Of a stretch of 64,000 nucleotides of DNA, positions 46,461-53,562 are shown one piece after another. Made by a program: the position numbers and the translations under genes. Location: the NCBI GenBank assembly GCA_905234455.1, contig CAJOIH010000003.1, forward strand, positions 1 through 64,000, read 5' to 3'. The notes beneath the pieces are model-generated. The model was not told the DNA's origin. It saw only the letters and a program-made list of their open reading frames with translations, and ran no database searches. Each line of letters opens with the position of its first letter. Position 1 is the stretch's first letter. Source of the stretch: an uncultured Bacteroidales bacterium. Its GTDB lineage: Bacteria > Bacteroidota > Bacteroidia > Bacteroidales > F082.

Positions 46461-48338
46461 ATGCTAAGCTTCACCGACATAGCGATTGATTTCCTGCAGA
46501 AGCTTTTCTCGTTCGACAAAGCCCACCCTCTGCTGTTCACCCAGTTCTACTTCTGGGCCTTTTTCGCTATTGTCTTTGCTGTGTTCAGCCTGATCAAGAA
46601 CAAGACCTTGTTGCGCAACGCCTTCCTCTTCTTTGTCAGCCTGTTCTTCTATTACAAGACCAGCGGATTGTTCACTTTGATTCTGGTGTTCATCACACTA
46701 TACAATTTCTTTGGAGCCAAGTGGCTGAATACCAGGAAGAAGGATGCAAGCCGCAACCTGGTGTTGGCGCTGAGCGTCGTCATCAACCTCTCCACGCTGT
46801 TCTACTTCAAATACGCCTATTTCATCACCGATGTGGTCAACAACCTGTTTGGTTCCGACTTCAAGGTGTTCGACGTATTCTCGTGGATCGGCAACCAGAT
46901 GACCGGCGACAACCGTTTCAGTGTCGACACCATCCTGTTACCTGTAGGCATCTCGTTTTACACTTTCCAGGCCATCAGCTATATCATGGATGTGTATCGC
47001 AAGCGCATCGAGCCTGTAAGGAACATCCTTGACTTCGGCTTTTATGTCAGTTTCTTCCCCCAGCTGGTGGCGGGTCCCATCGTCAGGGCCAACGAGTTCA
47101 TCCCCCAGTTGCACAAGAAGTATTTCTTGAGCAGGAGGCAATTCGGCATCGCCGTGTTTTGGATCATGAACGGCTTGGTGAAGAAGCTCGTCCTGAGCGA
47201 TTATATTGCCGTGAACTTCATCGACCGCGTGTTTGAGAATCCACTTTTATATTCAGGGTTTGAGAACCTCTGTGCGCTGTTTGGCTATTCGTTGCAGGTT
47301 TATGCCGACTTCTCGGGTTACACCGACATCGCCATTGGCGTGGCCATGCTGATGGGTTTTTACCTGCCCAAGAACTTCAACTCACCCTATAAGGCCAAGC
47401 ACCCCGGCGAGTTCTGGAAGCGTTGGCACATGTCGCTCTCCCGCTGGTTGCAGGACTATCTCTACATCCCGTTGGGCGGCAACCGCAACGCCACTTTCGG
47501 CTCGTTCTGCATCATCCTCATGATTGCCGCCATTGCCGTGTTCCTGAGCGGCAGCTGGTGGGTTGGACTGGGCGTGCTGGTGTTTGCTGTGATCATCGCC
47601 CTGGTGGCCATCTTCAAGCCTGAGAAGCGGAAGAAGATCACCACCAACATCAACGCCATGGACACCATGCTGCTCGGCGGCTTGTGGCACGGCGCGTCGT
47701 GGAACTTCATGATTTGGGGCGGGTTGAATGGCGTCGGCATGATCTTCTACAAATTCTGGAAAGACTGGAGCAATGCCACCCGGACCCTGTTTATCTTAGT
47801 GGTTACCATTACGTTACGCCTGCTGAGCATTTACGTCCCCTATCCTGTGTTCAGCATGTTCTTCGTATGGTGTTTCATCATTCTGATCGGCAATGTGATA
47901 CGGCTCACTTACACTTTGATTTTCAAGAAGAAAGCTCAGACCGACGCCTTCCAGTGGCTTGCCGATGCCTGGGCCATCTTCCAGACTTTCACCTTCATCA
48001 CCTTCACCCGACTGTTTTTCCGCAGCGGTTCCAACCTCGACCCTGCCGAAGCCAATGAGACTGCTTGGAACACCGCCAAGAACATGGTCAACCAGATTGG
48101 CAGCCACTGGGATCTCGACAAGATACCTGCCATGGCCCATCAATACCGTAACGTATTCATTATGATTATCTTGGGCATGATCATCCATTGGCTGCCCGAG
48201 AACTTCAAGCGGCGTTACCGCATTTGGTTCGCCAGCATGCCTTTGGCTTTGATGGTGGTGGTCTGCTTCTTGGTGGTCTTCGTGATTTACCAGTTCATCA
48301 CCGCTGACTTACAATCGTTTATCTATTTCCAGTTTTAA
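46461..48338 (+). CDS. MBOAT-family O-acyltransferase (AlgI/PatA-like)
   Basis: 625-residue multi-spanning protein. The family signature WHMSLSRWLQDYLYIPLGGN and the conserved active-site His in GLWHGASWNFMIWGG are both present. AlgI-type proteins move acyl groups from the cytoplasm across the membrane to a periplasmic SGNH partner. A GTG at 46458 overlapping the previous stop is an alternative start one codon earlier. The two SGNH genes and the LysM gene before it suggest O-acetylation of peptidoglycan or a cell-surface glycan. Confidence 0.9.
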   Translation: MLSFTDIAIDFLQKLFSFDKAHPLLFTQFYFWAFFAIVFAVFSLIKNKTLLRNAFLFFVSLFFYYKTSGLFTLILVFITLYNFFGAKWLNTRKKDASRNLVLALSVVINLSTLFYFKYAYFITDVVNNLFGSDFKVFDVFSWIGNQMTGDNRFSVDTILLPVGISFYTFQAISYIMDVYRKRIEPVRNILDFGFYVSFFPQLVAGPIVRANEFIPQLHKKYFLSRRQFGIAVFWIMNGLVKKLVLSDYIAVNFIDRVFENPLLYSGFENLCALFGYSLQVYADFSGYTDIAIGVAMLMGFYLPKNFNSPYKAKHPGEFWKRWHMSLSRWLQDYLYIPLGGNRNATFGSFCIILMIAAIAVFLSGSWWVGLGVLVFAVIIALVAIFKPEKRKKITTNINAMDTMLLGGLWHGASWNFMIWGGLNGVGMIFYKFWKDWSNATRTLFILVVTITLRLLSIYVPYPVFSMFFVWCFIILIGNVIRLTYTLIFKKKAQTDAFQWLADAWAIFQTFTFITFTRLFFRSGSNLDPAEANETAWNTAKNMVNQIGSHWDLDKIPAMAHQYRNVFIMIILGMIIHWLPENFKRRYRIWFASMPLALMVVVCFLVVFVIYQFITADLQSFIYFQF

Positions 48339-48354
48339 GATTCTGTTTTTTTAT

Positions 48355-48362
48355 TAACTTTG
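48355..48362 (+). promoter_or_regulatory. -7 element for the His/Cys-rich gene and metal-type TonB receptor
   Basis: TAACTTTG, 8 bases before the proposed TTG start at 48371; no good -33 box. Confidence 0.45.
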
Positions 48363-48370
48363 CGCCTGTT

Positions 48371-48844
48371 TTGAAACGCCGTTTACTGCAAATAGGGTCC
48401 TTTTTGTTAGCGCTGCAGCTACTCCTTGTCGCTCATGGTTTGAGTGTCAACTTCCATTTCTGCGCCGAGGATCACCATGTAATCAGCAGTTTTGGCGACG
48501 CTTCCGTCCTGTGCGAGCATTGTTTGGGTCATCATCATCATGAACACTTGGATATCCATGAGTTTGAGGAGCATAACCAGGTGCTACATTTCGGAGCCAA
48601 ATGCTGCTGTGAGGATTTTGACAGCGAGGTCGGTTTTACTGACAACTTCACCTATTCCCCGGAGAAAACGCTGACTGTTTTCCTGCCGTTCACGTTTCTT
48701 GCCCACATGGTGTATGACGTGGTTGACGTCAATCCCCTGACGATTTTCAAGTGTTTCACCCAGCTGAAAATCCCCTATTTGCCCACAGGTCGTTTGAAAA
48801 CGATCTTTTTTTCAAGCTTGAAGCTTAATCCTTTGGTTTTCTGA
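48371..48844 (+). CDS. Small exported His/Cys-rich protein
   Basis: 157 residues: signal-like hydrophobic N-terminus (about 6-25), then NFHFCAEDHH, a Cys-x-x-Cys followed by a HHHHEH run (about 48-59) and AKCCCEDF. These resemble small Bacteroidota proteins of the HYC_CC_PP type that accompany metal-linked TonB receptors; that placement is by pattern only. The only usable start before the signal sequence is TTG, which is uncommon. It is 60 bases upstream of the TonB receptor, probably one operon. Copper or zinc binding is inferred. Confidence 0.6.
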   Translation: MKRRLLQIGSFLLALQLLLVAHGLSVNFHFCAEDHHVISSFGDASVLCEHCLGHHHHEHLDIHEFEEHNQVLHFGAKCCCEDFDSEVGFTDNFTYSPEKTLTVFLPFTFLAHMVYDVVDVNPLTIFKCFTQLKIPYLPTGRLKTIFFSSLKLNPLVF

Positions 48845-48904
48845 TCATTGTTTCTGAATCGTTATTTGTTTAACGGCTTGGGAAAGCCATAATCGTCTTT
48901 AATC

Positions 48905-51157
48905 ATGAAAACCATTAAATCTTTATTAATCATATCATTATTATCAATCATGACCATGGGCTTTGCCCAGAATGTCATTGAAGGCACTGTTTACGAGGAT
49001 GTCGACGGAAAACGGCAGCCCCTCCCTGGTGTCAACGTATATTGGAAGATCGCCAATGTCGGCACCGTGACCGACGAGCACGGGCATTACAGCATAGAGA
49101 TCCACCCAACCTACAAATGCTTGGTATTCAGCTTTGTAGGATATGAAAATGACACTGTCCACCACATGGCCAAGCCCATGCATTACGACCATGTGATGAC
49201 CACTCCCTTGACTTTGGATGAGGTGGAGATTGCCGCTCGGCAGAAGGCCCAGTATGTGTCGGCGCTTGAGGCCCTCCATGTGGAGCACATCACCGGTGAG
49301 GCCTTACGCCGCTGCGCCTGCTGCAGTTTGGCGGAGAGTTTCGAAACCAACGCCTCGGTCGACGTGGCCTATGCCGATGCCGTCACCGGCGCCAAGCAGA
49401 TCGAATTGCTCGGCTTGAGCGGACTTTACACCCAGATGATGACGGAGAACATGCCCAACTTCCGCGGTCTGGCCTCCACCTTCGGGTTGAGCTACGTACC
49501 TGGCACCTGGATGCACGGCATCTCCGTCTCCAAAGGCGCCTCCTCGGTACGCAACGGCTACGAGTCCATCAGCGGACAGATCAATGTCGATTTTAAGGAA
49601 CCGGAGGCTGACAAAAGCGAGCAGGTGTTCGTCAACTTGTTCACCAACACCATGCTGATGAGCGAGTTGAACTTCAACGCCCGGGTGAAGGTAGGCAAGA
49701 ACGACGGCTTGATGTTGCTCGGCCACGTGGGTTACAACCCCATGAAGATGGACGGCAACGGCGACGGTTTCACTGACGACCCCGTCACCAAGCAATACAG
49801 TGCTTTCCTGCGTTACAACCACCCCAACACTGGCCACTTCGGCTGCAAGCTGGGTGTGAAAGCCTTGAAGGAGAGCCGTTTGAGCGGACAGATGGACTTC
49901 GATCCCGCCCATCGTCTCGACGCCGGTTACGGATTGTACGGCATCGGTATCAACACCGAACGCTACGAGGGATTTGCCAAGACCGGTTTCATCTTCGACC
50001 GTCCCGAGACCAGCCTCGGCATCCAGCAGCAGGTGACCTACCACAAGCTAAACTCCTATTTTGGACTGAAGGACTACAATGCCACGCAGTTTTCCTATTA
50101 TGCCAACCTCCTGTTCGACTCTTACATTGTCAACACCCACCACAAATACTCCGTTGGTGCCAGTTATTCCTACGACCGTTACGACGAGGACCAGAACATC
50201 TTCAACACCACACAAGAAGCCCTTCCCCAACGCCGCGTGGAGCAGGTTCCCGGTGCCTTTGCCGAATATGTGTTCAGCGACGACCATCACTGGACGGTGA
50301 TTGGAGGTTTTCGTGCCGACTACAACACCTATTACGAGCGCATGTTTTACACTCCGCGTCTCCATGTGCGTTTCCGCACCGACCACGAGTTAGCCTTGCG
50401 TCTCTCGGCGGGCAAGGGCTACCGTTCGCCCAATGTGTTGGCCGAGAACTCCACTTTGCTAGCTTCATCACGTCAGTTAATCTTCGTCAACACTCCCAAG
50501 ATGGAGGAAGCTTGGAACTATGGCATCAACCTCTCGAAGCACTTCGATGTGGGCGAAAAAGAGATCCAATTGTTGGTCGACGCCTACCGCACTGATTTCG
50601 TCAACCAGATTGTCATCGACCGCGACGCCGATGCCCATCAGATCCGCATCTACAACCTCGACGGCAAGTCGTATTCCAACTGCGCCCAGATCCAGGTCGA
50701 TTACGAGCTGTTCAAGAATTTTGACGTCTCGGCCGCTTTCCGTTTCACCGATGTGAAGATGACCATTAATGACACGTTGCGTGAGAAGCCTTTCGTGAAC
50801 CGTTACAAAGGGTTGCTCACTCTCTCGTATGCCCCTGGTACTTGGCAGTTCGACTTGGTCACCCAGTTTAACGGTGACAGTCGCATACCTGATCTCAGCG
50901 GCAATGCCACCGCCGTTGCCGATGGCCAGGACATTGAGCGTTCGCCTTTCTACGTGATGATGAGTGCCCAGGTCACCAAGAAGTTGGGCAAGCACTGGGA
51001 GATTTATGCTGGAGGTGAGAACCTTACCAACTACAAGCAGCACCATCCCATCGTCGCCGCTAGCGATCCTTTCGGTCCTGACTTCGATGCCACCATGGTC
51101 TGGGGGCCTTTGAGTGGTATTCGCGGCTATTTGGGGGTGAGATTTCAGGTGAAGTGA
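48905..51157 (+). CDS. TonB-dependent receptor, metal-type
   Basis: 750 residues: signal peptide (ending MGFAQ), carboxypeptidase-regulatory-like domain (about 25-110), a Cys-rich segment LRRCACCSLAESFE (about 136-149) at the start of the plug, the plug sequence GAKQIELLGLSGLYTQMM, and a barrel ending LGVRFQVK. The CACC-like segment and the preceding His/Cys-rich gene point to a transition metal such as copper; this is inference. The stop codon lies inside a long perfect hairpin (51143-51183). Confidence 0.88.
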   Translation: MKTIKSLLIISLLSIMTMGFAQNVIEGTVYEDVDGKRQPLPGVNVYWKIANVGTVTDEHGHYSIEIHPTYKCLVFSFVGYENDTVHHMAKPMHYDHVMTTPLTLDEVEIAARQKAQYVSALEALHVEHITGEALRRCACCSLAESFETNASVDVAYADAVTGAKQIELLGLSGLYTQMMTENMPNFRGLASTFGLSYVPGTWMHGISVSKGASSVRNGYESISGQINVDFKEPEADKSEQVFVNLFTNTMLMSELNFNARVKVGKNDGLMLLGHVGYNPMKMDGNGDGFTDDPVTKQYSAFLRYNHPNTGHFGCKLGVKALKESRLSGQMDFDPAHRLDAGYGLYGIGINTERYEGFAKTGFIFDRPETSLGIQQQVTYHKLNSYFGLKDYNATQFSYYANLLFDSYIVNTHHKYSVGASYSYDRYDEDQNIFNTTQEALPQRRVEQVPGAFAEYVFSDDHHWTVIGGFRADYNTYYERMFYTPRLHVRFRTDHELALRLSAGKGYRSPNVLAENSTLLASSRQLIFVNTPKMEEAWNYGINLSKHFDVGEKEIQLLVDAYRTDFVNQIVIDRDADAHQIRIYNLDGKSYSNCAQIQVDYELFKNFDVSAAFRFTDVKMTINDTLREKPFVNRYKGLLTLSYAPGTWQFDLVTQFNGDSRIPDLSGNATAVADGQDIERSPFYVMMSAQVTKKLGKHWEIYAGGENLTNYKQHHPIVAASDPFGPDFDATMVWGPLSGIRGYLGVRFQVK

Positions 51158-51183
51158 GGTTTAAGACCTCACTTCACCTGAAA
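51143..51183 (+). terminator. 18-bp perfect hairpin spanning the TonB receptor stop codon
   Basis: An 18-base arm (51143-51160, beginning TTTCAGGTG) is followed by TTAAG and the exact reverse complement (51166-51183). The stop TGA at 51155-51157 is in the left arm. No T tract follows, so it may act as a 3' end stabiliser or as a terminator needing a factor. Confidence 0.6.
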
Positions 51184-51193
51184 GCGCAAGCTC

Positions 51194-51245
51194 TTATTTC
51201 ACTTCGCAAGTGTTTTAGCAAAAAAAGTGAAATAATATTTCACTT
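51194..51245. repeat. Overlapping inverted repeats of TTATTTCACTT
   Basis: TTATTTCACTT (51194-51204) pairs with AAGTGAAATAA (51225-51235); the latter's first ten bases also pair with TATTTCACTT (51236-51245). The central arm can pair only with one side at a time. It lies between the TonB receptor and the first BECR toxin promoter. It does not code. Confidence 0.65.
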
Positions 51246-51277
51246 GAAATTGGCGTAATATGTTGTCTTTTTTTTAT

Positions 51278-51285
51278 TATCTTTG
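51278..51285 (+). promoter_or_regulatory. -7 element of BECR nuclease unit 1
   Basis: TATCTTTG inside a 52-base block (51261-51312) that recurs almost unchanged at 53130-53181 ahead of unit 3. A TTG is only 12 bases upstream, too close for the usual -33 box, in both copies. Confidence 0.5.
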
Positions 51286-51303
51286 CAGCGAGATGCAAGT
51301 GAA

Positions 51304-51339
51304 CTATGTTTTATCATTCAAAATAACTTTAAAACATAG
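51304..51339 (+). promoter_or_regulatory. Leader hairpin of BECR nuclease unit 1
   Basis: CTATGTTTTA (51304-51313) pairs perfectly with TAAAACATAG (51330-51339); outer GTG/CAC can extend it. The same stem, with a different loop, precedes the unit 3 copy. The toxin ATG follows 11 bases later. Confidence 0.6.
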
Positions 51340-51350
51340 ATCCACTTCAA

Positions 51351-51827
51351 ATGAAAAAAGACAAAACTACCAACCAGGAAGCCGAAGTCGAAATTGGTGA
51401 CTTTGGCCCAATTTACAGACAATTCAAAAAGAAACCCAAAGAGGCTATTCTATTCTTGAAGAAGCAGAAAGCCGGAGAATGTATTGACGCCTTATATAGG
51501 GATGACATCGGTTATGTCGATATTGTTTGGGGCGTTGGCGGCAAAAGCGGGTATGGCTTGTGCCATATCATCGAGGAACACGAAGAAGAGTTTAAGCAAC
51601 TTGGTTTTAACATTGAGGATTTCATCCCTATGGTATTTGCATTCGGTATTTATAGCGAAAACCAACGGGAAAACAAAATCAAACTACGTGGCGAGAACTT
51701 CATGCTGATTATCAAAACAAAGTGGAATGACAAAAACAAACGATTTGTCATGACAGCTTTTGATTTACGACCCATGTCGCGTAAAAACCCAAAACGGGTG
51801 AAACAGGCACGAAAAAAGGGGATTTGA
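51351..51827 (+). CDS. BECR-fold (PBECR-like) nuclease 1
   Basis: 158 residues. The core matches phage/mobile-element barnase-EndoU-colicin E5/D-RelE-like nucleases: FGPIYRQFKKKPKEAILFL (18-36), VDIVWG (56-61), GYGLCHIIEEH (67-77) and FVMTAFDLR (132-140). Such domains usually cleave RNA and occur as toxins of phages and mobile elements. Here it is free-standing with a charged N-terminus and no signal peptide, so it would act inside the cell that makes it. No protein antitoxin is fused or overlapping. The 3' end overlaps a predicted minus-strand RNA (51812-51915). Catalytic residues cannot be assigned with confidence. Confidence 0.75.
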   Translation: MKKDKTTNQEAEVEIGDFGPIYRQFKKKPKEAILFLKKQKAGECIDALYRDDIGYVDIVWGVGGKSGYGLCHIIEEHEEEFKQLGFNIEDFIPMVFAFGIYSENQRENKIKLRGENFMLIIKTKWNDKNKRFVMTAFDLRPMSRKNPKRVKQARKKGI

Positions 51828-51915
51828 CTCCCCTTCTGTTCTTATCCGCTACCGTCATAAGGGCGGGCGTTGAATCGGTTTTACTGACAGGCCTGTTCCC
51901 TGCCAAACGGATATG
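51812..51915 (-). ncRNA. Predicted opposite-strand RNA 1 (about 104 nt)
   Basis: A minus-strand promoter (51921-51951) predicts a start near 51915. About 100 bases on, AAGGGG/CCCCTT (51830-51835 and 51816-51821 on the plus strand, 8-base loop) is followed on the minus strand by six T, a good intrinsic terminator. The terminator stem includes the nuclease stop codon, so its last bases are antisense to the nuclease 3' end. An internal palindrome ACAGGCCTGT adds structure. No convincing protein is encoded. Two units of the same layout and length follow downstream. Confidence 0.5.
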
Positions 51916-51920
51916 TTTTG

Positions 51921-51951
51921 CAAAAATACAACAAACTTTTGATTCCTGCAA
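51921..51951 (-). promoter_or_regulatory. Conserved promoter of opposite-strand RNA 1
   Basis: CAAAAATA (51921-51928, TATTTTTG on the minus strand) and CAA (51949-51951, TTG) with a 20-base spacer: a full promoter. The 33-base block 51920-51952 recurs at 53531-53563 with two differences. Confidence 0.6.
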
Positions 51952-51983
51952 GAGGAAGATGAAAAAAGCGATTGTTTGTATTT

Positions 51984-52325
51984 TCACCGCAAATGATACA
52001 TCCTCTCCAACGCGTTAAGTCTAGCGCTCGTTTCCGCGTTGGAGAGTTCAGGGAGTTGAATTGGTTGGAAATAGTCTAAAGTATTATTCCTTTTGGCTTT
52101 ATTGTTCGCACAGTTAACTGCCATTAAGCCTATAATGGTGCCAATCAAAGTACCGCCAATGATACACTCTATTATCAGTTTTCCGGCACTAACCTTGTCC
52201 GCTTCACTGATTTGACCACCAAGCGCAAACCCAAATTCTGTCATTCCACGCACATCATCCAATGTGAGCGACAAATGATGGCCACCATTCAGTTTGTCCG
52301 CTTCAACGGCAATGCCCTTTATCAT
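51984..52325 (-). CDS. Repeated gene X, longest copy (A)
   Basis: 113 residues from the ATG at 52325. The first 55 residues (MIKGIAVEADKLNGG, LSLTLDDVRGMTE, ALGGQISEADKV) are shared with three other fragments. Only this copy continues with a glycine-rich hydrophobic segment (about 59-81, probable membrane helix) and a polar tail ending ALERMYHLR. The full-length N-terminus seen in copies B and D (MNKYDNEL) is lost here behind an in-frame stop, so this copy is itself 5'-truncated. I do not recognise the family. It precedes opposite-strand RNA 1 on the same strand, 32 bases from its promoter. Confidence 0.5.
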   Translation of the reverse strand: MIKGIAVEADKLNGGHHLSLTLDDVRGMTEFGFALGGQISEADKVSAGKLIIECIIGGTLIGTIIGLMAVNCANNKAKRNNTLDYFQPIQLPELSNAETSARLNALERMYHLR

Positions 52326-52340
52326 GCTCGGGCTGTTTTT
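52195..52340 (-). repeat. Repeat copy A (5' part of gene X)
   Basis: 146 bases shared with copies B (52995-53115), C (53583-53696) and D (55518-55690), at roughly 90 per cent identity by eye. The core common to all is from ACGCACATCATCC to GGGCTGTTTTT on the plus strand. Confidence 0.9.
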
Positions 52341-52401
52341 AAATTCAAAATTTTAAAGTAAAGAAAAATTCTTTGTAATTATAGAATTGGATATAATTAT
52401 A

Positions 52402-52409
52402 TATATTTG
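52402..52409 (+). promoter_or_regulatory. -7 element of BECR nuclease 2
   Basis: TATATTTG in a very AT-rich stretch, 38 bases before the ATG at 52448. Confidence 0.4.
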
Positions 52410-52447
52410 CAATAATCTTATAATGATAAATTAATAAATATAATATT

Positions 52448-52873
52448 ATGGAAATCAACGATTTTGTTAGTATAGAAGAACGTATTCTAAAGCTTGTGAG
52501 AGAGGCTGAAGTGACGGAATGGGAAAACAATAGTTGGGTAATTCTCGGAGAGCCCACCAAAGAAGAAATAGTGATATTGAATGCTTTGCTCGATTGTGAT
52601 GTAACAGGATTCCAACGAATGATCGATATTTCAGCCGTGAAGCACACTCGAAAAAAGCATCCCAATTTGACGGAGTCTGATTTTTGTCTCATTCCTCTGA
52701 TTATCGCCACTGCCGATGAAATCACCTTGGGGAAATACCCTGACACTGTAGTTTACCGAAAGGTTCTCGACAAGGAGTACTACTATGTAGAATGCACCAG
52801 AACCGGGCGGAAACGGCTTGCCATGAAGACCTTTTATAAAACAAGAGCCACACCTGACGATGCGGCTCTGTAA
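52448..52873 (+). CDS. BECR-fold (PBECR-like) nuclease 2, different subtype
   Basis: 141 residues. After a helical N-terminus (about 1-50) the C-terminal half matches another phage-type BECR nuclease group: AVKHTRKKH (63-71), DFCLIPLII (79-87), VVYRK and YYVECTRTGRKRLAMKTFYK (112-131). It shares no obvious sequence with nuclease 1 yet occupies the same position relative to a gene X fragment and an opposite-strand RNA. The terminator of that RNA lies within its last codons. Toxin function is inferred from the family. Confidence 0.65.
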   Translation: MEINDFVSIEERILKLVREAEVTEWENNSWVILGEPTKEEIVILNALLDCDVTGFQRMIDISAVKHTRKKHPNLTESDFCLIPLIIATADEITLGKYPDTVVYRKVLDKEYYYVECTRTGRKRLAMKTFYKTRATPDDAAL

Positions 52874-52939
52874 GTCTTTCAGTGCTATCTGCTGCCTTGT
52901 TAGGTCGTGACGCTGTACGCCCTTGACGTGCTGAAACGA
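52836..52939 (-). ncRNA. Predicted opposite-strand RNA 2 (about 104 nt)
   Basis: The promoter at 52945-52973 predicts a start near 52939. The hairpin AGAGCC/GGCTCT (plus-strand 52844-52849 and 52864-52869, 14-base loop) followed on the minus strand by TGTTTTAT is a plausible terminator. The stem lies just inside the nuclease 2 stop codon (52873). The sequence differs from RNA 1 apart from the promoter and a short ACAGA before the terminator stem, but length and layout agree. Confidence 0.45.
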
Positions 52940-52944
52940 CAATG

Positions 52945-52976
52945 CAAATATACAACATTTTTTGAATATGCAACAA
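52945..52976 (-). promoter_or_regulatory. Promoter of opposite-strand RNA 2
   Basis: CAAATATA (52945-52952, TATATTTG) with CAA at 52971-52973 or 52974-52976 (spacers 18 and 21). It aligns with the conserved promoter block of RNAs 1 and 3 (GCAAAnnTACAACA, then TTTTGA, then TGCAA). Confidence 0.55.
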
Positions 52977-52994
52977 TAATTAACGCAAATGACA

Positions 52995-53115
52995 CACGCA
53001 CATCATCCAATGTGAGCGACAAATGATGGCCACCGTTCAGTCTGTCCGCCTCAACAGCAATGCCCTTGATCATGCTCGGGCTGTTTTTTACCAATTCGTT
53101 ATCGTATTTGTTCAT
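52995..53115 (-). pseudogene. Gene X fragment B
   Basis: From the ATG at 53115 it reads MNKYDNELVKNSPSMIKG and continues as in copies A and D up to LDDVR, where homology stops abruptly at about 52995. The frame then runs on through the RNA 2 promoter to a stop at 52900, giving 71 codons whose last 31 look random. No -7 element precedes it; instead the plus-strand unit 3 promoter begins 14 bases away. Confidence 0.65.
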
Positions 53116-53146
53116 AGGTCTTTTTTTACTGTTGTACTTTTTTTAT

Positions 53147-53154
53147 TATCTTTG
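53147..53154 (+). promoter_or_regulatory. -7 element of the decayed BECR unit 3
   Basis: TATCTTTG within the block 53130-53181, which matches 51261-51312 at 50 of 52 positions by eye. Confidence 0.5.
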
Positions 53155-53172
53155 CAGCGAGATGCAAGTGAA

Positions 53173-53218
53173 CTATGTTTTCGTCATTCCAACGACAGTT
53201 AATCACTTTAAAACATAG
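53173..53218 (+). promoter_or_regulatory. Leader hairpin of unit 3
   Basis: CTATGTTTT (53173-53181) pairs with AAAACATAG (53210-53218); outer GTGAA/TTCAC extends it with one bulged A. The 28-base loop differs from the 16-base loop of unit 1, while the stem is preserved. Confidence 0.6.
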
Positions 53219-53229
53219 ATTCACCTCAA

Positions 53230-53444
53230 ATGAAAAAAGAAAAAAACACCGATCAGGAAGCCGAAGTCGAGATTGGTGACTTTGGCCCGATTTACAGACA
53301 ATTCGCAGGAAAACCACAAAAGGCCATAGAATTTCTTCGGAAAATGCAGACCGGTGAAGTATTGTGGTTGAAAAAAGATACAAAGGGCGCGAGAAACAAT
53401 GGATTTTAACAGCTTTCGATTTAAGAAAAAAGCCACGAAAATGA
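53230..53444 (+). pseudogene. Decayed BECR nuclease 3 (relative of nuclease 1)
   Basis: The first 43 or so codons parallel nuclease 1 (EAEVEIGDFGPIYRQF is identical), then the frame stops at 53407-53409 after 59 codons. In the next frame the sequence resumes as VVEKRYKGREKQWILTAFDL and ends at 53442-53444, matching the C-terminus of nuclease 1. About 70-75 central residues, including VDIVWG and GYGLCHI, are missing. A deletion plus a frame change explains it. It cannot make an active nuclease. Confidence 0.85.
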
Positions 53445-53526
53445 TCCGTGGCTTGTGATCCGAAATTGTCAAAATCGTTGTCGCTGACAATATTACACGC
53501 CTACACTGTATGGCGCAACGTTTTAT
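53424..53526 (-). ncRNA. Predicted opposite-strand RNA 3 (about 103 nt)
   Basis: Promoter at 53532-53562, start near 53526. Terminator AAGCCACG/CGTGGCTT (plus-strand 53430-53437 and 53447-53454, 9-base loop) is followed on the minus strand by six T, C, T, T. Internal hairpins: ATTGTCA/TGACAAT and CGCC/GGCG. The terminator loop contains the decayed nuclease's stop. The intrinsic terminator is the best of the three. Confidence 0.55.
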
Positions 53527-53531
53527 CAATG

Positions 53532-53562
53532 CAAAATTACAACAAACTTTTGACTCCTGCAA
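53532..53562 (-). promoter_or_regulatory. Conserved promoter of opposite-strand RNA 3
   Basis: CAAAATTA (53532-53539, TAATTTTG) and CAA (53560-53562) with a 20-base spacer, as in unit 1. The block 53531-53563 matches 51920-51952 at 31 of 33 positions. Confidence 0.6.

Noticed and set aside
51748-51987. 79-codon minus-strand frame in unit 1 (and a 113-codon one at 53221-53562)
   Set aside because: They share only the stretch over the RNA promoter block (LLQESKVCC) and otherwise diverge, run opposite the nuclease genes and carry no family signal. The shared part is better explained by the conserved promoter.
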